From positions 1-58,674 of the forward strand of contig CAMCYP010000021.1 of assembly GCA_945885345.1 (NCBI GenBank): a stretch of 58,674 nt of DNA, given 5' to 3'. The notes below the pieces were generated by a model that ran no database searches, was not told the DNA's origin, and worked only from the letters and a program-made list of their open reading frames with translations. This DNA is from Bordetella parapertussis (GTDB lineage Bacteria > Pseudomonadota > Gammaproteobacteria > Burkholderiales > SG8-41). Each line of letters starts with the position of its first letter. The first letter of the stretch is position 1. This document shows positions 51,113 through 58,674 of the stretch, one piece after another. A program made the position numbers and the translations under genes.

Positions 51113-52735
51113 ATGGCCGATTGGAAAAAACAAACCCTCCTCGAATTCCTCACAGCCACTGCGGATGCGCACGCGCAGGACGAGGCGCTGGTGATCTCCG
51201 GCAAGCGCCTGACCTGGGCCGAGCTGCGCGACAACGTGCGCGAAGTCGGCCAGGGCCTGCGCGCGCTGGGCATCCGGCGCGGTGACCATGTGGCTGTGTG
51301 CATGGGCAATTCCCTGGAATGGGTGATTTTCTTTTACGCCGCAGCCAGCATCGGCGCGGTCACAGTGCCGGTCAACACCCGCTTCAAGGCCGACGAAATG
51401 CTCTACTGCCTGAAGCAGGCCGACGTAAAGCTGCTGTTTATCACCGACCGTTTCCTGAAGATCAATTTCATCGACATGCTGCGCGGCATCTGCCCTGCGC
51501 TGGACCACAAGCTGCCCGATGCAGCGCTGCCGCTGTTGCAGACTGTAGTCGTGCTGGGCCGCGATGTGCCGGCGGGCGCCATCGGTTTCGCCGACCTGCT
51601 GAGCAAGGGTGCCGCCTGCGAGGAAACCTGGCCCCCTGCGGTCAGCGCCGACGACGTGCTGCTGATGCAGTTCACTTCGGGAACGACCTCATATCCAAAA
51701 GGCGTGATGCTGACCCACGACAACATGCTGCGCAACGCAAGCCATATCGCCGCGCGGTTCAACCTGAAGGCCCGCGACCGCTACTACAGCGCACGCCCCT
51801 TCTACCACGTGGCCGGTACCACACTGTCGTTGCATGCCGCACTGACCAGCGGCGCCTGCCTGCTGTCCTCGCCATCGTTCGAGCCCGAGGAAGCGCTGGC
51901 GACGATGTGGAGCGAGGAGTGCACCCACACCTCGGGCAACGACACCATGTTCCTGATGATGCTGAACCATCCGAATTTCGACAAATATCCGCTCAAGCTG
52001 CGCAACGGCTGGGCTTCCGCCGGACCGGAAGTGTCGCGCCAAGTCATCGAACGCATGGGGATGAAAGGGCTGTGCCAGGCCTACGGGCTGTCGGAAGCCT
52101 CGCCCAATGTCTGCATGTCGAAGTACGACGATGACATCGAAAAACGCATCGATGGCTGGGCGCACATCCTCGACGACGTCGAGGTGCGGCTGGTTGATCC
52201 GGAGACCGGCGCAGTGATGCCGGCGGGAAAACCCGGCGAAATCCAGGTGCGCGGCTGGAGCGTTATGCAGGGTTATTACAAGATGCCCGAGCAGACCGCG
52301 AAAGCCATAACACCCGAAGGCTGGCTGCACACCGGCGACCTCGGCATCATGGACGAAGACGGGCGGCTCAAATTCCTCACCCGCATCAAGGATGTGTTCC
52401 GCGTCGGCGGCGAAAACGTAGCACCCGCCGAAGTCGAGGATGTGCTGCACAAACATCCGAAAATAAAACAGGCACAGGTCATCGGCGTGCCCGACCCGCG
52501 ATTGGTGGAAGTGCCGGCCGCCTACATCATCCTGCGCGAAGGTGAGCAGGCAACGCCGCAGGAAATCATTGCGTGGAGTAAAGAGAAGCTGGCGAATTTC
52601 CGCGTGCCGCGTTATGTGCAGATCGTCGACAGCTTCGAAAAAATCGGCATGACCGGCAGTTCGAAAATCCAGAAAAACAAATTACGCGCGCAGGCGCTGA
52701 TTGATTTCGGTTTGGAAGACACCAAGAAAACGTGA
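51113..52735 (+). CDS. AMP-forming acyl-CoA synthetase
   Basis: This 540-residue ANL-superfamily ligase starts at MADWKKQTLLEFL. The ATP loop is MQFTSGTTSYPKGVMLTH (about 185-202). QAYGLSEASPNVCMS is the substrate/adenine motif, GWLHTGDLG is at about 403, GGENVAPAEVEDVL is the hinge, and the catalytic Lys lies in TGSSKIQKNKLR (about 519). It activates a carboxylic acid for the adjacent crotonase. It is distinct from the NDP-forming enzyme, so at least two acids may be activated. A GTCATTCCGG repeat follows. Confidence 0.94.
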   Translation: MADWKKQTLLEFLTATADAHAQDEALVISGKRLTWAELRDNVREVGQGLRALGIRRGDHVAVCMGNSLEWVIFFYAAASIGAVTVPVNTRFKADEMLYCLKQADVKLLFITDRFLKINFIDMLRGICPALDHKLPDAALPLLQTVVVLGRDVPAGAIGFADLLSKGAACEETWPPAVSADDVLLMQFTSGTTSYPKGVMLTHDNMLRNASHIAARFNLKARDRYYSARPFYHVAGTTLSLHAALTSGACLLSSPSFEPEEALATMWSEECTHTSGNDTMFLMMLNHPNFDKYPLKLRNGWASAGPEVSRQVIERMGMKGLCQAYGLSEASPNVCMSKYDDDIEKRIDGWAHILDDVEVRLVDPETGAVMPAGKPGEIQVRGWSVMQGYYKMPEQTAKAITPEGWLHTGDLGIMDEDGRLKFLTRIKDVFRVGGENVAPAEVEDVLHKHPKIKQAQVIGVPDPRLVEVPAAYIILREGEQATPQEIIAWSKEKLANFRVPRYVQIVDSFEKIGMTGSSKIQKNKLRAQALIDFGLEDTKKT

Positions 52736-52761
52736 ACCTCAATCAATAACGCATCCCACTA

Positions 52762-52864
52762 CGTCATTCCGGCGCGCCCGAAGGAAGTCCTCTTGGAGGG
52801 GCAAGCCGGAATCCAGCAACAGTCGCTATCAAAATCCTGGATTCCGGCTTGCGCCGGAATGACG
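52762..52864. repeat. GTCATTCCGG-type inverted repeat with inserted segment
   Basis: The right arm CTGGATTCCGGCTTGCGCCG...GACG (52837-52864) pairs with a left arm split by about 25 bases containing GAAGGAAGTCCTCTTGGAGG. The same insert occurs in the repeat at 27168. It is likely a hairpin terminator or processing site after the ligase gene. Confidence 0.82.
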
Positions 52865-52866
52865 GG

Positions 52867-52912
52867 ATACTTATAAGTATTTGATTTTATTAATATTTTA
52901 TTGACTGGCAAC
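52867..52912. repeat. AT-rich segment with 14-bp palindrome and recurrent motif copy 5
   Basis: ATACTTATAAGTAT (52867-52880) is a perfect palindrome. It overlaps TATAAGTATTTGATTTTATT, the inverse of the motif seen at 5945 and 35961. It lies 38 bases before the hydrolase start and could be an operator or promoter. Confidence 0.5.
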
Positions 52913-52949
52913 AAATAGCCGAATACCTGAAATCTGAACGGAGAGTCAC

Positions 52950-53756
52950 TTGCAATACACCCTGGAACGCCCCGACGGCTGCAAAATTTTTTACACCATC
53001 GATGACTACACCGACCCCTGGAAAAAGGCTGAAACCGTCCTGTTCGTGCACGGCCTCGCTGAATCCGGTGAGGCCTGGCGCGCCTGGGTGCCGCATTTCG
53101 CGCGCCACTACCGTGTGGTGCGCCTCGACCTGCGCGGCTTCGGCCGTTCGACACCCATGTCCGCCGACCATGAATGGTCGATGGATGAACTGCTTGATGA
53201 CATCGAAGCGCTGATCAAGCATATCGGCTGCACGAAAGTGCATCTGATCGGCGCGAAAAGCGGCGGCTCAATGGCGCTGGCGATGGCCGCCAACCGGCCG
53301 CAGTTGGTACAAACCCTGATCGGTGTCACACCGCCGGTGCTGCCTGCCGCCGGCGTCGATGACTGGGTCAAGCACATCAACAGCAAGGGCGTGGTCGACT
53401 GGGCCGCGCACACCATGCAGGGCCGGCTCGGCACCAAGGCCTCCAAAGCCGAAGTCGACTGGTGGATCCACAACCTGCAGGGCAAGACGCCGCTGTCGAC
53501 GCTGCAGAGCTATCTGCGCTGGGTGCCGAAGCTCGACATCCGCGAAGACGTCAAACGCATCAGCTGCCCGACGCTGATCATCACCACCACCGGCAGCGGC
53601 CTGCGCTCGGTGGATGGTGTGAAAGCCTGGGTGTCCGGCATCAAATCGGCAAAGCTGCTGATCATGGAAGGTGATGCCTGGCATGCCGCCGGCGCCTACC
53701 CTGATCGCTGCAGCGAGGCCACGCTGCAGTTCCTCGCCGAACAGGAAAAAAAATGA
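52950..53756 (+). CDS. Alpha/beta hydrolase
   Basis: This 268-residue hydrolase has a TTG start supported by an ACGGAGAG ribosome site. The oxyanion segment is LFVHGLAESGEAW, with RLDLRGFGRS. The nucleophile elbow is IGAKSGGSMAL (Ser104, with Ala in place of the first Gly). The catalytic His lies in GDAWHAAGAYP, and an acid is in LIITTTGSGLRSVDG or nearby. It resembles enol-lactonase/C-C hydrolase-type enzymes. The next Bug gene starts within its stop (ATGA). Confidence 0.87.
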   Translation: MQYTLERPDGCKIFYTIDDYTDPWKKAETVLFVHGLAESGEAWRAWVPHFARHYRVVRLDLRGFGRSTPMSADHEWSMDELLDDIEALIKHIGCTKVHLIGAKSGGSMALAMAANRPQLVQTLIGVTPPVLPAAGVDDWVKHINSKGVVDWAAHTMQGRLGTKASKAEVDWWIHNLQGKTPLSTLQSYLRWVPKLDIREDVKRISCPTLIITTTGSGLRSVDGVKAWVSGIKSAKLLIMEGDAWHAAGAYPDRCSEATLQFLAEQEKK

Positions 53757-54715
53757 AGCACTACAGCAAACTGTTGATCAGCCTCGCTCTCGCCGCCCTC
53801 TGCGGCACAGCGGCGGCGCAGACTTACCCCGCCAAAGCCGTGCGCATGATCGTCGGTTATCCGCCCGGCGGTCCGACCGACCTGCTGGCGCGCATCGTGT
53901 CGCAGAAACTCACGGAATCCTGGGGCCAGCAGGTCATCGTCGACAACCGGCCGGGCGCCAGCGGCATGATCGGCGCCGAGCTCACTGTGCGCGCGGCACC
54001 CGACGGTTATACGCTGCTGATGGTGCCCGTGACCTATGCGGTGACACCGAGCCTTTATCCGAAAATGACTTACGACGCGGCGAAGGATCTGGCGCCGGTG
54101 GCACAGGTCGCAGCGGCACCGTTCATCCTTGTTGTGCATCCGACGCTGCCGGTCAAAACCGTCAAGGACCTGATCGCGCTGGCGCGCAGCAAGCCTGGAC
54201 AGCTCAACTACGCCTCGGCCAGCACCGGCGGCATGCCGCACCTCGCCGGCGAACTGTTCAACACCATGACCGGCGTCAAGATGGTTCACATCCCGTACAA
54301 GGGCGCGGCACCGGCCACCACCGACCTGCTCGCCGGCCAGGTATCGCTGATGTTCAACAACATGCTGTCGGCAATGCCTCAGGTCAAAAGCGGCAGGCTG
54401 CGTGCCATCGCGGTGACCAGCAGCAAACGTTCGGCCGCGGTGCCGGAACTGCCCGCCATCGCCGAAACCGTGCCGGGATACGAGGCCAGCGGCTGGTATG
54501 CGGCGTTTGCGCCGGCAGCGACACCGCGCGAACTGATCGCAAAAATCAACAACGACATGAATCGCATCATGAAAATGCCCGATGTCACCCAGCGCCTCGC
54601 CGGTGACGGCGTCGAAGCCGTGGGCACCACGCCCGAGCAGTTCGGCATTTATCTGCGCTCGGAAATCGTCAAATGGGGCAAAGTGGTCAAAGCCTCGGGC
54701 GCCAAGGCGGATTGA
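53753..54715 (+). CDS. Bug family (TctC) periplasmic binding protein
   Basis: This 320-residue receptor has an ATG overlapping the hydrolase stop. The signal peptide ends GTAAAQ. Marks are YPAKAVRMIVGYPPGGPTDL, VIVDNRPGASGMIGAELTVR, APDGYTLLMV and IPYKGAAPATTDLLAG. Coupled translation with the hydrolase suggests that the bound ligand is that enzyme's substrate or a precursor of it. Confidence 0.93.
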   Translation: MKHYSKLLISLALAALCGTAAAQTYPAKAVRMIVGYPPGGPTDLLARIVSQKLTESWGQQVIVDNRPGASGMIGAELTVRAAPDGYTLLMVPVTYAVTPSLYPKMTYDAAKDLAPVAQVAAAPFILVVHPTLPVKTVKDLIALARSKPGQLNYASASTGGMPHLAGELFNTMTGVKMVHIPYKGAAPATTDLLAGQVSLMFNNMLSAMPQVKSGRLRAIAVTSSKRSAAVPELPAIAETVPGYEASGWYAAFAPAATPRELIAKINNDMNRIMKMPDVTQRLAGDGVEAVGTTPEQFGIYLRSEIVKWGKVVKASGAKAD

Positions 54716-54769
54716 TCCGGGCAATCGAATCACCCGAACAAACAACAAAACCCATAACGGAGGAGAACC

Positions 54770-55738
54770 ATGACTGGAACCATACGCAGATTGCTGGCCG
54801 GGTTGTTGTGTTGCGGTGTCATACCTGCCGTGGCAGCGGCGGATTATCCAAGCAAACCGATCCGTCTGGTGGTGCCCTTCCCCGCCGGCGGCCCGGTGGA
54901 CATCACGGCACGCACTCTGGCGCCGCGGCTTACCGAAGCTCTGGGCCAGCGCATCCTGGTCGACAACCGCGGCGGCGCCGGCGGCATCCTCGGCTCGGAC
55001 ATCGTCGCCAAATCCCCCGCTGACGGCCATACGCTGCTGCTGTGCACGACCGGCAACGCCATCAATGTCAGCCTGGTGAAAAACCTGCCTTACAACATCC
55101 GCAAGGATTTCACTGCAGTGTCCATGATCGCGATCATCACCAGCATCCTCGTCGTACATCCTTCACTGCCGGTGAAAAACGTCAAGGACCTGATCGCTCT
55201 GGCCAAGGCCAAACCCGACGCGCTGAGTTATGCCTCCACCGGCAACGGCGCACCGACGCATCTCGCCGCTGAACTGTTCAAGACCATGGCCGGCGTCAAA
55301 ATGCTCCACGTGCCGTACAAGGGTGCATCGCTGGCGCTGATTGATCTGATCAGCGGCCATGTACAAGTATCGTTCATCAGTGCACCGGGTTCGATGCAGC
55401 ACGTGGAGTCCGGCCGGCTGCGCCTGCTCGCCGTGACCAACGCCAAACGCTCGGCACTGCTGCCCAATGTGCCGACCATCAGTGAAGCCGGACTGCCGGG
55501 TTATGAATCGGAAGGCTGGCACGGCCTGTTCACGCCGGCCGGCACACCCAAACCGGTGGTGGACCGCCTCTACAAAGAATTCGCGGCAGCATTGCATGAC
55601 CAGAAAATCAGCGCGGTCATGCTGGCCGGCGGCGCCGAGCCGGTGGGCATGCCACCCGACGAATTTGCGCTGAAATTGAACGCCGAAATCGAAAAATGGG
55701 CAAAAGTGGTAAAAGCCTCGGGAATGAAAGTCGACTGA
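54770..55738 (+). CDS. Bug family (TctC) periplasmic binding protein
   Basis: This 322-residue receptor has a strong ACGGAGGAGAACC leader. The signal peptide ends PAVAAAD. Marks are YPSKPIRLVVPFPAGGPVDI, ILVDNRGGAGGILGSDIVAK, SPADGHTLLL and VPYKGASLALIDLISG. It is the second of a tandem Bug pair; the two diverge strongly, so they probably bind different ligands. It is followed by the DUF35/thiolase pair. Confidence 0.93.
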   Translation: MTGTIRRLLAGLLCCGVIPAVAAADYPSKPIRLVVPFPAGGPVDITARTLAPRLTEALGQRILVDNRGGAGGILGSDIVAKSPADGHTLLLCTTGNAINVSLVKNLPYNIRKDFTAVSMIAIITSILVVHPSLPVKNVKDLIALAKAKPDALSYASTGNGAPTHLAAELFKTMAGVKMLHVPYKGASLALIDLISGHVQVSFISAPGSMQHVESGRLRLLAVTNAKRSALLPNVPTISEAGLPGYESEGWHGLFTPAGTPKPVVDRLYKEFAAALHDQKISAVMLAGGAEPVGMPPDEFALKLNAEIEKWAKVVKASGMKVD

Positions 55739-55785
55739 TCCGAATTCTGTTTGCACGTCGTATTAACCAAAAAAGGAAGCAGCAC

Positions 55786-56175
55786 ATGTCTGATCTGACC
55801 CAGCAATCCCCGCTCGGCGTTTACGTCGAGCACCTGAAAAAAGGCGAGCTTGCCTACCAGGTGTGCAAAGACAACAACAAGGCGTTTTTCTACCCGCGTG
55901 CCCTCGCGCCGGAAACCGGCAGCGAAAATATCGAGTGGCGCGTGTCCAAGGGGCTCGGCACGGTCTACACCACCACCGTCGTCCATTACAAGGGCGAGGC
56001 GCCGTTGAACGTGGCGATGATCGACATGGACGAAGGCTATCGCCTGATGAGCCGTGTCGAAGGCATCGATGCGATGGACGTAAAAATCGGCATGCGCGTG
56101 AAATTCAAGGTCAATCCCGGCGACGAGAAAACCCTGCCCTTCCCTGTGTTCACGCCCGCGGGAGACGCCAAATGA
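55786..56175 (+). CDS. DUF35 OB-fold protein with degenerate zinc ribbon
   Basis: This 129-residue protein starts at MSDLTQQSPLG. The C-terminal OB-fold is clear: EWRVSKGLGTVYTTTVVHYK, then GYRLMSRVEG and GMRVKFKV. The N-terminal rubredoxin-like part, which normally has four Cys (CxxC...CPxC), keeps only Cys27: CKDN at the first knuckle and APET at the second, with YPR and GS still recognisable. Such proteins bind CoA substrates as partners of thiolase-like enzymes, and the thiolase gene overlaps its stop (ATGA). Confidence 0.88.
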   Translation: MSDLTQQSPLGVYVEHLKKGELAYQVCKDNNKAFFYPRALAPETGSENIEWRVSKGLGTVYTTTVVHYKGEAPLNVAMIDMDEGYRLMSRVEGIDAMDVKIGMRVKFKVNPGDEKTLPFPVFTPAGDAK

Positions 56176-57326
56176 GCAGCCTCAAACGCGGCAGCATCGC
56201 CGTTGTCGGCGCAGCGGAATCCGACCTGGGCCAGGTCGCGCAACACACCTCCCCCGTCGACCTGATGGCGCAGGCCACCATGCGCGCGCTGGACGATTGC
56301 GGCCTGAAACTGAAGGATGTCGATGGGCTGTTTGTCGCAGCCACGCAGGTGCGCATGGGCCCGATGTCGCTGGCCGAATACCTGCGCATTAAACCCAAGG
56401 TGTTCGACGGCACGCAAATCGGTGGCTCGTCATTCATGACCCATGTCGCCCACGCCCAGATGGCGATTCAGCTGGGGCTGTGTGAGGTCGCGGTGATCGC
56501 CTACGGCAGCACGCAGCGCTCGGTATCGCGCGCCGCCGCCAGCCCGCGCGAATTCAATCCCTACGAGTCGCCCTACCGGCCGATCCTGCCGATCAGCGCC
56601 TACGCCATGGCGGCGGCGCGCCATATGCACCAGTACGGCACCACGCGCGAACACCTCGCCGAAGTCGCGGTCGCTGCGCGCAAATGGGCATTGATGAATC
56701 CCAAGGCCTGGGAAAAGGAACCGCTGACGATTGATCAAGTCATCAACGCGCGCATGGTGTCCTACCCGTTCACGGTGCGTGACTGCTGCCTGGTGGTCGA
56801 CGGCGGCGGCGCCATCGTGCTGACTTCGGCGGCCAAAGCCAAAACTCTGAAGAAAAAACCGGTCTATGTGCTGGGTGTCGGCGAAACACTGTCGCATGCC
56901 AATATCTCCAGCCTGCCCGACTTCACGGTGACCGGCGCATCGGTGTCCGGTCCGCAGGCCTTCAAGATGGCGGGCGTCACGCAAAAAGACGTCAGGATGC
57001 TGTCGCTGTATGACGCCTTCACCATCAATCCCATTCTGTTCCTCGAAGATCTGGGGTTTTGCCCGAAGGGCGAAGGCGGCCGCTTCGTCTCGGGTGGCGC
57101 CATCGCGCCCGGTGGCAAGCTGGCGGTCAACACCTCCGGCGGCGGCCTGTCGTACTGCCACCCCGGCATGTACGGTTTGCTGGTGATGATCGAAGCCATC
57201 CGTCAGGTGCGCGGTGAATGTGGTGAGCGTCAGGTCAAGAGTTGTGACGTTGCACTCGCGCATGGAAACGGCGGCGTATTGTCGAGTCAGTGCACGGTGA
57301 TTTTTGGTTCTGAAAATACCGTTTAA
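56172..57326 (+). CDS. Thiolase-like (SCP2/lipid-transfer type) protein without the usual nucleophile Cys
   Basis: This 384-residue thiolase-fold protein starts at MSSLKRGSIAVVG. At the place of the thiolase active Cys it reads GTQIGGSSFMTHVAHA, with no Cys. The C-terminal SYCHPGMYG keeps the His motif, and LSLYDAFTINPILFLEDLGF and GGAIAPGGKLAVNTSGGGLS are family-typical. Related proteins paired with DUF35 partners (Ltp2-like) act as retro-aldolases in side-chain degradation. Such a role is inference here. A strong terminator follows. Confidence 0.9.
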   Translation: MSSLKRGSIAVVGAAESDLGQVAQHTSPVDLMAQATMRALDDCGLKLKDVDGLFVAATQVRMGPMSLAEYLRIKPKVFDGTQIGGSSFMTHVAHAQMAIQLGLCEVAVIAYGSTQRSVSRAAASPREFNPYESPYRPILPISAYAMAAARHMHQYGTTREHLAEVAVAARKWALMNPKAWEKEPLTIDQVINARMVSYPFTVRDCCLVVDGGGAIVLTSAAKAKTLKKKPVYVLGVGETLSHANISSLPDFTVTGASVSGPQAFKMAGVTQKDVRMLSLYDAFTINPILFLEDLGFCPKGEGGRFVSGGAIAPGGKLAVNTSGGGLSYCHPGMYGLLVMIEAIRQVRGECGERQVKSCDVALAHGNGGVLSSQCTVIFGSENTV

Positions 57327-57340
57327 TCAGCAGGCTGATC

Positions 57341-57375
57341 ACCGGATGCCGGCCCCGCCTGCATCCGGTTTTTTT
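57341..57375 (+). terminator. Intrinsic terminator after the thiolase-like gene
   Basis: A perfect 9-bp stem (ACCGGATGC at 57341-57349, GCATCCGGT at 57361-57369) with an 11-base GC-rich loop runs straight into T7. It is the clearest rho-independent terminator in the window, and it ends the long plus-strand run before the last GST. Confidence 0.88.
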
Positions 57376-57396
57376 CACCGCCGGAGGAGACCGCAA

Positions 57397-58041
57397 GTGA
57401 AACTCGAACTGTTCTACGCCCCCAAGACCTGCGCACTGGTGCCGTACGTCACGCTGACCGAGGCCGGCGCCGACTTCACGGTGCACAACATGAATTCACG
57501 CTCCGGTCAGCTGAACAAGCCGGAATTCCTGAAACTGAATCCCAAGCACAAGGTACCGGTGCTGATCATCGACGGCGACCCGCTGACCGAGAACATCGCG
57601 ATCCAGATCTGGATCGCTCGCCAGTTTCCGCAAGCCCGGCTGCTGCCGCAGGATCCAAAAGCCGAAATCAAGGCCATCTCGGTCATGGCCTGGTTCTGCT
57701 CGACCATCCATCCCCACCTGACGCCCAACGCACGTCCGGAGAACTACTGCGACATGCCCGGCTCAGCCGAAGGTGTCAAACGCGCCGGCAACAAGATGCT
57801 GTTCGAGGATTTCAGGCTGGCCGACCAGATGCTCGCGGGACGCGAATTCTTTTTCGATCACTTCACCGCACCCGACGCCTATTTTTTCTGGGCGTTCCGC
57901 CGTGCCATCACCTTCAAGCTCGACCTGTCGGCATTCCCGAACTGCATGGCGTTTTTCGAGCGCATGCAACAACGGCCGAGCATACAAAAGGTCTTGGCCC
58001 ACGAAAAAATGGTCGAAGCCGAATTCGCCAGGGCGGCCTGA
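57397..58041 (+). CDS. Glutathione S-transferase
   Basis: This 214-residue GST starts at GTG 57397 (KLELFYAPKTCALVPY) with GGAGGAGA upstream. The thioredoxin-like part has NPKHKVPVLIIDGDPLTENI, with the cis-Pro and the Glu that contact glutathione. The N-terminal Cys (KTCALVPY) is in the position used by beta-class GSTs. The helical domain contains FFDHFTAPDAYFFWAFRRA. It is possibly transcribed by read-through or from its own promoter after the terminator. Confidence 0.92.
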   Translation: MKLELFYAPKTCALVPYVTLTEAGADFTVHNMNSRSGQLNKPEFLKLNPKHKVPVLIIDGDPLTENIAIQIWIARQFPQARLLPQDPKAEIKAISVMAWFCSTIHPHLTPNARPENYCDMPGSAEGVKRAGNKMLFEDFRLADQMLAGREFFFDHFTAPDAYFFWAFRRAITFKLDLSAFPNCMAFFERMQQRPSIQKVLAHEKMVEAEFARAA

Positions 58042-58050
58042 TCACCGGCC

Positions 58051-58494
58051 ATGATGCGGCTCACCGAAACCGCGCAAGGCCTGGTCATCGCCTATCCGGG
58101 ATGGCTGGGATTGTTCGTGTTTGCGCTGGGCATCGCACTGGCGATCTGGATCGGGCGCAATTTCACACTCAACGGCAAATTCTTCGGTTACTGCATGGCC
58201 GCGCTGCTGGCGCTGTTCGGCGGCGTCTACTTCTTTACCTTCAAGGCGGAGCTGACACCGGAGCTGGGGCGTTCCTATGCACTGTTCCGCGGCGGCGATA
58301 CCCGGATTGACTGGCGGCAGGCGCGCAGCGTGGTGCTGCAGGAACGACCGGGCAAAGGCCGGCCCATGTACATCGTTGTCGATACCACCGGCGGCAGCCC
58401 GTTTGAAATCAACGCCAGCGACCTGTCGGATGCCGACCGCGCCCGCGTCCTCGCCTACATTCGCAGCCGGATTGAACGAGCAGCAAAACCCTGA
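58051..58494 (+). CDS. Hypothetical two-helix membrane protein
   Basis: This 147-residue protein has two transmembrane helices (about residues 17-35, LGLFVFALGIALAIWIG, and 45-62, FGYCMAALLALFGGVYFF). A C-terminal cytoplasmic beta-rich domain follows (YALFRGGDTRIDWRQARSVV, MYIVVDTTGGSPFEINASDL), resembling small PH-like membrane proteins. It starts 9 bases after the GST and is likely co-transcribed. No function is recognised. Confidence 0.7.
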   Translation: MMRLTETAQGLVIAYPGWLGLFVFALGIALAIWIGRNFTLNGKFFGYCMAALLALFGGVYFFTFKAELTPELGRSYALFRGGDTRIDWRQARSVVLQERPGKGRPMYIVVDTTGGSPFEINASDLSDADRARVLAYIRSRIERAAKP

Positions 58495-58514
58495 AACAGG
58501 AATACTGAAAGACT

Positions 58515-58674
58515 AGGGCCTGTTAACAATTACTTCGTGAGTGCGACGGCGACGATTTGGCCTCAGGGCTAGGAGCGTCGAGCGTGGTTTGCCCTGTGGC
58601 AAATGAGCGAAGGCGCGACAACGCCCTGGGGCCAAATCGCCCCGTCCCTCCGGGTTGTGGCCAAAATCGCCACT
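58515..58674. mobile_element. Second copy of the MITE-like element, cut by the window end
   Basis: It starts AGGGCCTGTTAACAATTACT and continues with GAGTGCGACGGCGACGATTT, collinear with 39249 onward, and again follows CT at a CTAG. Only the first 160 bases are in the window. Substitutions are scattered, so the copies are not recent. Confidence 0.83.

Noticed and set aside
53696..55159. 487-codon minus-strand open frame
   Set aside because: Antisense to the tandem Bug genes; compositionally a shadow.

Overview
The window looks like chromosomal DNA of a betaproteobacterium, most likely of the Burkholderiales. The reasons are high GC, the expanded set of Bug-type (TctC) periplasmic binding proteins (seven in 27 kb), a TAXI-type TRAP transporter, a glycolate oxidase operon (glcDEF), and the hyi/glxR glyoxylate genes. 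No rRNA, tRNA, CRISPR array, prophage or intact transposase was seen.

Layout. 1-733 is the 3' end of a GspE/PilB-type secretion or pilus ATPase. 757-8013 is almost all on the minus strand. It holds a subclass-B3-like metallo-beta-lactamase, an Ldh2-type dehydrogenase and a GNAT acetyltransferase. It also holds a module of MocA-like nucleotidyltransferase, membrane C13 (legumain-like) protease, MoxR AAA+ ATPase and CoxE-like VWA protein. That module is interrupted by a GxxExxY (PD-(D/E)XK-like) gene that sits between two 34-bp inverted repeats. 8059-12854 is hyi, a TAXI-TRAP transporter and glxR: glyoxylate/hydroxypyruvate metabolism with a dedicated uptake system. 12913-17698 carries small accessory genes: membrane and secreted hypotheticals, a Dyp peroxidase, a Sel1 protein and a wHTH regulator. 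17873-20821 is a large Cache-HAMP-GAF-GGDEF-EAL protein with a dead GGDEF site and an intact EAL domain. A thioesterase pseudogene and a type III CoA transferase follow, then glcD, a beta-barrel gene, glcE and glcF. 27485-29676 holds an orphan DNA methyltransferase with an unusual duplicated leader, a secreted thermonuclease and a small hypothetical.

29683-58494 is a large catabolic region. It contains MmgE/PrpD, a PhyH dioxygenase, an R-specific MaoC hydratase plus SDR (a split MFE-2-like pair), two paralogous crotonases, an MR/MLE-family enzyme, a class II aldolase, two acyl-CoA-forming ligases (one NDP-forming, one AMP-forming), nitronate monooxygenase, two alpha/beta hydrolases, two GSTs, and a DUF35/thiolase-like pair that lacks the usual zinc ligands and thiolase nucleophile. 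Seven Bug binding proteins are spread among these enzymes, and no TctA/TctB permease is present. 43669-58494 runs unidirectionally with many overlaps, so it may be one long transcriptional unit. The substrates cannot be read from sequence. The set is consistent with CoA-dependent breakdown of carboxylic acids.

The window is also rich in small repeats placed at gene ends. There are palindromes with short-period arms in three sequence families (GCCAAGA, CACAGAG and GGTAACT types). There is a 269-bp MITE-like element with 27-bp terminal inverted repeats, a second copy running off the window end, and a probable collapsed copy. There is also a GTCATTCCGG-type repeat that has extended the GlcF reading frame, and a recurrent AT-rich 16-18 bp motif. 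The most interesting possibilities are the nuclease-like gene inside a periodic-arm palindrome, the C13 protease in the MoxR/VWA module, and the degenerate DUF35/thiolase pair.
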